From the NCBI GenBank assembly GCA_949286295.1, contig CASECK010000063.1:1-9627 (forward strand): DNA of 9,627 bases, in the 5' to 3' direction. The translations under genes and the position numbers were made by a program. Positions 1 to 4,376 of this stretch are shown here, one piece after another (within the stretch, counting starts at the first letter, position 1; every line of letters starts with the position of its first letter). The DNA is from an uncultured bacterium (GTDB lineage: Bacteria; Bacillota; Clostridia; Oscillospirales; Oscillospiraceae). The notes below the pieces were generated by a model that did no database searches, had not been told where the DNA came from, and saw only the letters and a list, made by a program, of their open reading frames with translations.

Positions 1-30
1 TTGGACGGCGGGCCGTCTGACGCTCTTGCC
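1..30 (+). promoter_or_regulatory. 3' half of a probable fluoride riboswitch (crcB motif), cut by window edge
   Basis: The first 30 bases fit the 3' half of the crcB-motif fluoride aptamer. A 5-bp stem (GACGG 4-8, CCGTC 13-17, loop CGGG) is followed directly by TGACGCTCTTGC. Known fluoride aptamers have a short stem followed by a UGAUG-CUCC/U-UAC-type strand, which forms the pseudoknot. The match is imperfect: ACG replaces AUG and one base is missing. The 5' half lies outside the window, so the pseudoknot cannot be checked. The support is mainly contextual, because the next gene is a CLC protein with fluoride-type motifs and such genes are often controlled by this riboswitch. No T-run terminator follows, so any control here may act on translation. 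Confidence 0.4.
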
Positions 31-61
31 CCGGGGACAAAGCTGTGGTAAGATACAGGCG

Positions 62-78
62 CCGCCGGGCTCCGGCGG
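62..78 (+). promoter_or_regulatory. Leader hairpin just upstream of the CLC gene's ribosome binding site
   Basis: A perfect 7-bp stem, CCGCCGG (62-68) and CCGGCGG (72-78) with a 3-nt loop, ends just before the purine-rich ribosome binding site (about 79-90). It has no T-run and so is not an intrinsic terminator. It could be part of an expression platform that controls ribosome access, or simply a stable leader fold. Confidence 0.35.
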
Positions 79-95
79 GGAGAGGAGAGAGAACC

Positions 96-1352
96 ATGCG
101 CTGTTTCAAGCGGATACAGGCCCATCTGGGCGAGGGGTGGCTGTTTGGTAAATGGGTGTGCTACGCCTGCCTGGTGGGGCTGCTGGTGGGGGCGGTGGCG
201 GTGCTGTTCCACCTGGGCGTGGACTGGGCCGCCCGGCTGCGGGCCCTGCATCCCCGGCTGGTGTGGCTGCTCCCGGCGGCGGGGGCGGCCATCGTGCTGC
301 TCTACCGGGTGTGCGGCATGGAGCGGGACAGGGGGGCCAACCTGGTGCTGGCGGCTGTCCGGCAGGCGGAGCCCCTGAAGCTGCGCACCGCCCCCCTGGT
401 GTTTGCCGCCACGGTCCTCACCCATCTGGCGGGGGGCTCCGCCGGGCGGGAGGGGGCGGCCCTCCAGCTGGGCGGCTCCATTTCCGCCGCCCTGGGCAAG
501 GGGGCCGGCCTGGATGAGAAGGACGAGCGCATCATGGTGATGTGCGGGATGGCCGCCGCCTTCTCCGCCCTGTTTGGCACGCCCCTGACCGCCGCCGTGT
601 TCGCCATGGAGGTGGTCAGCGTGGGGGTGATGTACTACTCGGCTATGGTGCCCTGCCTGGTGGCCTCCACAGTGGGGCTGCTGGTGGCCCGGCAGGCCGG
701 ACTGCACGCGGCTGTGGCCTATCCGGTGGCCAGTGCGGCCGCCCTGACCCCGGTCGCCATGCTCCAGACGGCGGGACTGGGGGTGCTGTGCGCCCTGGTG
801 TCCATTCTGTTCTGTAAGGCGGTCCACGCCGCCCCGGGACTGTACGCCAGGTATCTGCCCAACCCCCTGGTCCGGGCCGCCGTGGGCGGGTGCCTGGTGC
901 TGGCCCTGACCCTGCTGGTGGGGGAGCAGACTTACAACGGCACCGGGGACGGGGTCATCCGCCGCCTGTTGGCGGGGGAGAGCATCCCCGCGGCCTTTTT
1001 GCTGAAGATTTTGTTCACCGCCCTCACCCTGGGGGCGGGCTTCCGGGGCGGGGAGATTGTGCCCGTGCTGTTTACCGGCTGCGCCCTGGGGACCCTGGCC
1101 GGGCCGCTGCTGGGCCTGCCCCACGAATTCTCCGGGGCGCTGGGGATGGCCGGCGTGTTCTGTGGGGCCACCAACTGCCCCATCAGCTCCATCCTGCTGG
1201 CCCTGGAGCTGTTCGGGGGTGGGGGAATGCCCCTGTACGCCCTGTGCATCGGGGTGTCCTATATGCTCTCCGGCTATTACGGCCTGTACAGCGAGCAGAA
1301 GATTGTCTACTCCAAGTTCCGCACCGAGTGGATCGACAAAAAGGCCAGATAG
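96..1352 (+). CDS. CLC-family ion antiporter, fluoride-type (CLC-F-like)
   Basis: Integral membrane protein of 418 residues in the CLC chloride channel/transporter family, probably a fluoride/proton antiporter that exports toxic fluoride. The gating-glutamate motif GREG is at residues 117-120 (Glu119), inside GGSAGREGAALQLGGS. The first anion-site motif, GSGIP in chloride CLCs, reads GANLV at 80-84, close to the G-N-N-L-I type of fluoride CLCs. The later conserved loop reads GAGFRGGEIVP (313-323). Length and glutamate position agree with bacterial CLC-F proteins. The ATG at 96 was chosen because a GGAGAGGAGAG-type ribosome site sits just before it; an in-frame GTG at 45 lacks one and would add an arginine-rich leader. 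A possible fluoride riboswitch lies upstream. Family membership is very secure; fluoride over chloride specificity is inferred from the motif and leader. Confidence 0.87.
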   Translation: MRCFKRIQAHLGEGWLFGKWVCYACLVGLLVGAVAVLFHLGVDWAARLRALHPRLVWLLPAAGAAIVLLYRVCGMERDRGANLVLAAVRQAEPLKLRTAPLVFAATVLTHLAGGSAGREGAALQLGGSISAALGKGAGLDEKDERIMVMCGMAAAFSALFGTPLTAAVFAMEVVSVGVMYYSAMVPCLVASTVGLLVARQAGLHAAVAYPVASAAALTPVAMLQTAGLGVLCALVSILFCKAVHAAPGLYARYLPNPLVRAAVGGCLVLALTLLVGEQTYNGTGDGVIRRLLAGESIPAAFLLKILFTALTLGAGFRGGEIVPVLFTGCALGTLAGPLLGLPHEFSGALGMAGVFCGATNCPISSILLALELFGGGGMPLYALCIGVSYMLSGYYGLYSEQKIVYSKFRTEWIDKKAR

Positions 1353-1413
1353 CGGTGTGGGCGGGGCGCGCCTAAAAAATCCGGCGGTTTAGGGAATAAC
1401 TTACCCGGAATGC

Positions 1414-1441
1414 TTGCGCTTCCGTTTCCTGGGTGTATACT
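1414..1441 (+). promoter_or_regulatory. Probable promoter of the agmatinase gene
   Basis: TTGCGC (1414-1419) and TATACT (1436-1441) are separated by 16 bp, an acceptable housekeeping spacing with a weak -35 box. Transcription would begin near 1448. This puts the upstream in-frame GTG (1433) and ATG (1442) inside or ahead of the promoter and supports the start at 1505. Confidence 0.42.
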
Positions 1442-1504
1442 ATGAATCGGGAAAGAAAACCCGCCCCGGTCCGGAGGCGGGAACAAAGCGAAAGGGGAAT
1501 TGTT

Positions 1505-2455
1505 ATGTGTGCAGAAGCGATTCGTCCTCCCGTCACGGGAATCTGTTCCTTTGGCCGCTACCCGGTCTGCCAGGATTTGAATCTGCTGCGCGCCGACTTC
1601 GGCGTGCTGGGGGTCCCCTTCGACATGGGGTCTGGGTTCAACACCGGCTCCCGCATGGGGCCCCGCCGCATCCGGGAGGCCTCCACCCAGTACGGCCGGG
1701 GGGAGACCGGCTACTACGACTATGAGGCCGGCGAGCAGATGCTGGCCGCCCCCATTACCATCGCCGACTGCGGCGACGCGGACATCATCGCCGACCGGGA
1801 GCACTCCTTTGACAGCATCGAGGAGTCGGTGCGCCGCATCCTCCGGGCGGGGGCCGTCCCCATGGTCATGGGCGGCGACCACTCCATCAGCATTCCGGTG
1901 GGCCGGGCGCTGGCCGAGTGCGGCAAGAGAATCTGCGTCATCCAGTTTGACGCCCACCTGGACTGGACCAGCAGCGTCGGCCCCCTGACCCTGGGCAACG
2001 GCAGCCCCATGCGCCGGATGTCGGAGATGGAGCACATCGGGGAGATGGTGCAGATTGGCCTGCGGGGCATGGGCAGCGGCAAAAAGAGCGACTATGACGA
2101 CGCCCGGGCCTACGGCAGCCGCCTCATCTCCGCCCGTCAGCTGCACGAGAAGGGGGTGGGCTATGTGCTGGACCAGATTCCCGACGCCGAGGCCTACTAC
2201 ATCACCTTCGACATCGACGGCTACGATATGCCCCTGGTGCCCGGGACCGGCGCCCCCCTGCCCGGCGGCATCACCTACGACGAGAGCATGGATATGCTCA
2301 AGGCCATCTGCCAGACCGGAAAGGTGGTGGCCATGGACCTGGTGGAGGTGGCCCCGGCCTTTGACCCCAGCGGCTGCACCGCCCGCCTGGCCGCCCTGAC
2401 CATGCTCCATGTGATGGCCCACGCGGGGAAGAAGCGGCACGAGAGCGGCAGGTGA
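1505..2455 (+). CDS. speB: Agmatinase / ureohydrolase (arginase) family enzyme
   Basis: Cytoplasmic binuclear manganese hydrolase of 316 residues that cleaves a guanidino compound to an amine plus urea; agmatine to putrescine is the default guess. Metal-site motifs are clear: GGDHS (123-127, His126), DAHLD (149-153: Asp149, His151, Asp153) and DIDGYD (236-241: Asp236, Asp238), followed by PGTGAPLPGG (246-255) and the late acidic VEVAPAFD with Glu281. The N-terminal block NTGSRMGPRRIREAS is typical of agmatinases. The ATG at 1505 has AAAGGGG about 8 nt upstream; earlier in-frame starts do not. One oddity: the histidine-glycine segment that normally follows the DAHxD motif reads LGNGSP (163-168), so the usual His appears to be Asn165. 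Guanidinobutyrase, arginase or another ureohydrolase specificity remains possible. No polyamine gene is beside it; it is monocistronic between its own promoter and terminator. Confidence 0.85.
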   Translation: MCAEAIRPPVTGICSFGRYPVCQDLNLLRADFGVLGVPFDMGSGFNTGSRMGPRRIREASTQYGRGETGYYDYEAGEQMLAAPITIADCGDADIIADREHSFDSIEESVRRILRAGAVPMVMGGDHSISIPVGRALAECGKRICVIQFDAHLDWTSSVGPLTLGNGSPMRRMSEMEHIGEMVQIGLRGMGSGKKSDYDDARAYGSRLISARQLHEKGVGYVLDQIPDAEAYYITFDIDGYDMPLVPGTGAPLPGGITYDESMDMLKAICQTGKVVAMDLVEVAPAFDPSGCTARLAALTMLHVMAHAGKKRHESGR

Positions 2456-2466
2456 ACCCTGTTCCG

Positions 2467-2497
2467 GCGGCGCGGGAGGTCCCGCGCCGCGTTGTTT
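2467..2497 (+). terminator. Intrinsic terminator after the agmatinase gene
   Basis: A perfect 10-bp GC stem, GCGGCGCGGG (2467-2476) and CCCGCGCCGC (2481-2490) with loop AGGT, is followed by GTTGTTT. It begins 11 nt after the stop codon and separates this gene from the next transcription unit. Confidence 0.85.
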
Positions 2498-2503
2498 CCC
2501 GCC

Positions 2504-2532
2504 TTGCAAACAGAAAAAGAATTGTCTATAAT
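2504..2532 (+). promoter_or_regulatory. Strong housekeeping promoter for the VOC / acyltransferase unit
   Basis: TTGCAA (2504-2509), a 17-bp spacer and a perfect TATAAT (2527-2532) predict a start near 2539 and a leader of about 40 nt. No operator-like repeat was seen. Confidence 0.78.
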
Positions 2533-2578
2533 AGCAGCGAACGGACCGTGTTGCCCCGCAGGAGAAAAGGAGAACGAC

Positions 2579-2950
2579 ATGACCACTTTCTATCACTTCA
2601 ACTTCAACGTCCTGGACCTGGACCGCAGCCTGGCCTTCTACAAGCAGGCCCTGAATCTCACCCCCGTGCGGGAGAAGCAGGCCGCCGACGGCTCCTTCAA
2701 GCTGGTGTTCCTGGCCGACGAGGGGGGCGGCCCCTTCCAGCTGGAGCTGACCGGGCGGCGGGACCGGGAGAAACCCTATGACCTGGGGGAGTGCGAGTTC
2801 CACCTGGCCTTCCGCACCAGCGAGTACGGCCGGCTGTACGCCAGGCATAAGGAGATGGGCTGCGTGTGCTTTGAGAACCCGGATATGGGCGTCTACTTCA
2901 TCTCCGACCCGGACGGTTACTGGATCGAGATCGTCCCGGAGGAGCACTGA
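2579..2950 (+). CDS. VOC-fold metalloprotein, glyoxalase I (lactoylglutathione lyase)-like
   Basis: Small cytoplasmic protein of 123 residues with two vicinal-oxygen-chelate beta-alpha-beta modules. The four metal ligands of glyoxalase I can be placed: His6 in FYHFNFNV, Glu56 in FQLELTG, His75 in EFHLAF and Glu117 in YWIEIVPEE. The hallmark DPDGYWIEI near the C-terminus (110-118) is typical of GloA-like proteins. It could detoxify methylglyoxal with a thiol cofactor, but VOC proteins also include dioxygenases, epimerases and resistance proteins, so the substrate is not proven. The ATG at 2579 has AAAAGGAG upstream with good spacing; a longer frame from 2492 would start upstream of the promoter. 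It is the first gene of a two-gene unit, and its TGA overlaps the ATG of the next gene by one base. Confidence 0.82.
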   Translation: MTTFYHFNFNVLDLDRSLAFYKQALNLTPVREKQAADGSFKLVFLADEGGGPFQLELTGRRDREKPYDLGECEFHLAFRTSEYGRLYARHKEMGCVCFENPDMGVYFISDPDGYWIEIVPEEH

Positions 2951-3996
2951 TGGCGCGGGGAGACCGGAACGTGGGGTGGCCGGGATTTTTCCGGATGTTC
3001 ACCGTGCTGTGCGCCGTCATGCTGCTGCTGGCCCAGCGGGGGCAGGAGCTGTCCGGCCTGAGCGCCGGACAGTGGCAGGTGCTCAGCGTCTATGAGGGGC
3101 TCACCGTCTGGAGCATCCCGGCGCTGTTCATGCTGTGGGGGATGTTCGCCCTGGAGGGGGGGCGGCCCCGGGCCTCCTCCGCCCTGCTGTCCCTGGCCCT
3201 GCCCGCCTTCTGCCTGCTGGTGGTCTGGGGGGCGGTGTACGCGGTGGTGTCCTACCTGCTGGCGGGGGGGAGCCTGACCCTGGCCGGGGTGTGGACCGCC
3301 CTGGTGTCCGCCGCCCAGGGGAATACCTACTTCCACCTGTGGGTGCTCTACCCCCTCATCGGCCTGTACCTGGTCCACCCGGTGCTCCACCGGTTTGTCT
3401 CCTCCGCCAGCCGGGGGGAGGTGCGCTACTTCCTGCTGCTGTGCCTCCTGTTTGCCAGCCTGCTGCCCCTGTGGACGGCCTTCTTCCCGGACAGCGTCCT
3501 CGCCGCCCAGCTGGAGCGGCTGCGGGTCCACCTGGTGCTGGGCTGGGCGGGATGCTATGTGGGCGGCTGGTACCTGCGCCACTACACCATCGGCCGGGCG
3601 GCGGAGTTCCTGCTGTACATCCTGGGGGTGCTGGGGGTGGTGCTCACCCTCATGGGCCCCCAGCTCATCGGGGGGAGCCGGGCGCTGTGGCAGCAGTACA
3701 CCGCCCCCAACGTAGTGCTCACCGCCGCCGCTTTGTGCACCCTGTTCCGCTATGTGCTGGGCGTCAGCGAAGAGCGGTCCCGCCGCCGGATGGCCAGCGA
3801 GGTGGGGGACTACGCCTTTGGCATCTACCTGTTCCATCAGCTGTGGGTGCTGGTCTTCCACTGGTTTGGGGTGGGGCTGCTGTCCCTGTCCCCGGTGCTG
3901 TCGGTGCCCCTGTTCGCGGCGGTGTTCTTCCTGCTGTCCCTGCCCTTCGCCTGGCTGATCAACCTGATTCCCGTGGTGGGTCCCCGGCTGACGTGA
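2950..3996 (+). CDS. Multi-pass membrane protein, acyltransferase-3 (OafA/WecH)-like
   Basis: Membrane protein of 348 residues with about ten hydrophobic segments (roughly 16-29, 52-68, 78-104, 129-147, 158-178, 193-209, 218-235, 253-271, 289-309, 315-340). The segment FHLWVLYPLIGLYLVHPVL (128-146) and the late GDYAFGIYLFHQL (286-298) match acyltransferase family 3, whose members O-acetylate sugars, peptidoglycan or surface polymers. The N-terminal helix keeps the arginine (Arg15), but the usual Arg-x10-His histidine is absent: Leu26 lies there, Gln29 is nearby, and no histidine occurs before residue 129. The protein may therefore be a divergent or inactive member. Translation starts at the ATG in TGATG, overlapping the upstream stop, which suggests translational coupling to the VOC gene. 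Acceptor and donor are unknown. Confidence 0.75.
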   Translation: MARGDRNVGWPGFFRMFTVLCAVMLLLAQRGQELSGLSAGQWQVLSVYEGLTVWSIPALFMLWGMFALEGGRPRASSALLSLALPAFCLLVVWGAVYAVVSYLLAGGSLTLAGVWTALVSAAQGNTYFHLWVLYPLIGLYLVHPVLHRFVSSASRGEVRYFLLLCLLFASLLPLWTAFFPDSVLAAQLERLRVHLVLGWAGCYVGGWYLRHYTIGRAAEFLLYILGVLGVVLTLMGPQLIGGSRALWQQYTAPNVVLTAAALCTLFRYVLGVSEERSRRRMASEVGDYAFGIYLFHQLWVLVFHWFGVGLLSLSPVLSVPLFAAVFFLLSLPFAWLINLIPVVGPRLT

Positions 3997-4019
3997 GCGG
4001 GCCGGCGCCGCCTGGATGG

Positions 4020-4054
4020 AAAAAGGCCCGGAACCATCGGTTCCGGGCCTTTTT
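4020..4054. terminator. Bidirectional intrinsic terminator between convergent units
   Basis: A perfect 16-bp stem (4020-4035 with 4039-4054, loop ATC) carries an A5 run on the left and a T5 run on the right, so it works for both strands. It ends the acyltransferase transcript on the plus strand. On the minus strand it lies 3 nt beyond the stop of the displaced secA tail copy, where the original secA terminator would be expected. Confidence 0.9.
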
Positions 4055-4057
4055 CTG

Positions 4058-4140
4058 TCATTGCTGCTCGGGATGGTACTCTTTACAGGTACACTTCTTC
4101 CACTTCAGCCCCGAGCCGCAGGGGCAGGGGCCGTTGCGGC
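4058..4140 (-). pseudogene. Displaced duplicate of the secA 3' end (SEC-C tail)
   Basis: On the minus strand these 83 bases match the last 27 codons plus stop of secA (4289-4371), with six mismatches by eye. The encoded tail ends with PCPCGSGLKWKKCTCKEYHPEQQ (written in two pieces: PCPCGSGLKWKK, then CTCKEYHPEQQ). Five of the six changes are synonymous or swap one stop codon for another (TAA to TGA); one changes Asp to Gly in the RND-PCPC segment. No ribosome site or complete gene accompanies it. An open frame from a TTG at 4249 runs through a terminator hairpin and is unlikely to be a separate gene. It is best read as a leftover or duplicated secA end. Confidence 0.75.
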
Positions 4141-4165
4141 TCCTATGGGGCAGGCCCCATAGGAG
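4140..4165. repeat. 12-bp palindromic hairpin at the edge of the secA tail copy
   Basis: CTCCTATGGGGC (4140-4151) and GCCCCATAGGAG (4154-4165) are perfect inverted repeats separated by 2 nt. There is no adjacent T-run on either strand. It starts exactly where similarity to secA ends. Confidence 0.7.
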
Positions 4166-4175
4166 GCCTTTCAGA

Positions 4176-4210
4176 TAAAAATCCCCGGCGGAAGTGAATT
4201 CCGCCGGGGA
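4176..4210 (-). terminator. Intrinsic terminator for secA (minus strand)
   Basis: Reading the minus strand, TCCCCGGCGGAA (4210-4199) pairs with TTCCGCCGGGGA (4193-4182) around a 5-nt loop, followed by a T5 run (4181-4177). It lies about 80 nt past the secA stop and would end secA transcription before the displaced tail copy is reached. Confidence 0.8.
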
Positions 4211-4257
4211 CAATCCTGGCCGCTGGGCGGCTGCGGATTGACGCGCCAAACGGCGCG
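4211..4257. repeat. Two further back-to-back hairpins in the spacer
   Basis: The first hairpin pairs CAATCC (4211-4216) with GGATTG (4235-4240), continued by GCCGC (4219-4223) with GCGGC (4227-4231). The second pairs CGCGCC (4242-4247) with GGCGCG (4252-4257) around AAAC. With the two preceding hairpins they make nearly all of 4140-4257 palindromic. Confidence 0.6.
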
Positions 4258-4272
4258 GGTCGCTGGCGCTCC

Positions 4273-4376
4273 CATCGGCCGCAACGGCTTACTGTTGCTC
4301 GGGATGGTACTCCTTACAGGTGCACTTCTTCCACTTCAGCCCCGAGCCGCAGGGGCAGGGGTCGTTGCGGCCGATG
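4273..4376. repeat. Perfect 14-bp inverted repeat bracketing the last codons of secA
   Basis: CATCGGCCGCAACG (4273-4286) and CGTTGCGGCCGATG (4363-4376) are exact reverse complements enclosing 76 bp. The right arm is coding sequence (Ile-Gly-Arg-Asn of SecA); the left arm begins 3 nt beyond the secA stop codon. Confidence 0.8.

Larger units (their letters stand above)
4058..4371 (-). repeat. Direct repeat: two copies of the secA 3' end, 231 bp apart
   Basis: Copy 1 (4058-4140) and copy 2 (4289-4371, the true end of secA) lie in the same orientation and reading frame, offset by exactly 231 bp (77 codons). Similarity stops abruptly at about 4141 and 4372. The 148 bp between them are described separately. 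The arrangement resembles att-like direct repeats left by an element entering the 3' end of a gene. Confidence 0.75.

Noticed and set aside
1371..1393. CCTAAA/TTTAGG inverted repeat after the CLC gene as a terminator
   Set aside because: It has a 6-bp AT-rich stem, an 11-nt loop and no T-run; it is too weak to call.
1307..2947. A 546-codon minus-strand open frame across the agmatinase and VOC genes
   Set aside because: It is antisense to two well-supported genes, crosses a terminator and a promoter, and has no domain.
2917..3861. A 314-codon minus-strand open frame opposite the acyltransferase-like gene
   Set aside because: It is a His/Gln/Pro-rich shadow of leucine and tryptophan codons, with no motif or ribosome site.
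4140..4165. The 12-bp hairpin as a further intrinsic terminator
   Set aside because: No T-run follows on either strand, so it is recorded only as a palindrome.
3135..4178. A 347-codon plus-strand frame shifted relative to the acyltransferase-like gene
   Set aside because: It is Pro/Gly/Ala-rich with no membrane pattern; the overlapping frame starting at 2950 has clear helices and family motifs.
4058..4249. A 63-codon minus-strand SEC-C mini-protein as an independent gene
   Set aside because: The start would be TTG without a ribosome site, and the frame runs through a terminator hairpin. Only the last 27 codons resemble anything, and those copy the secA tail.
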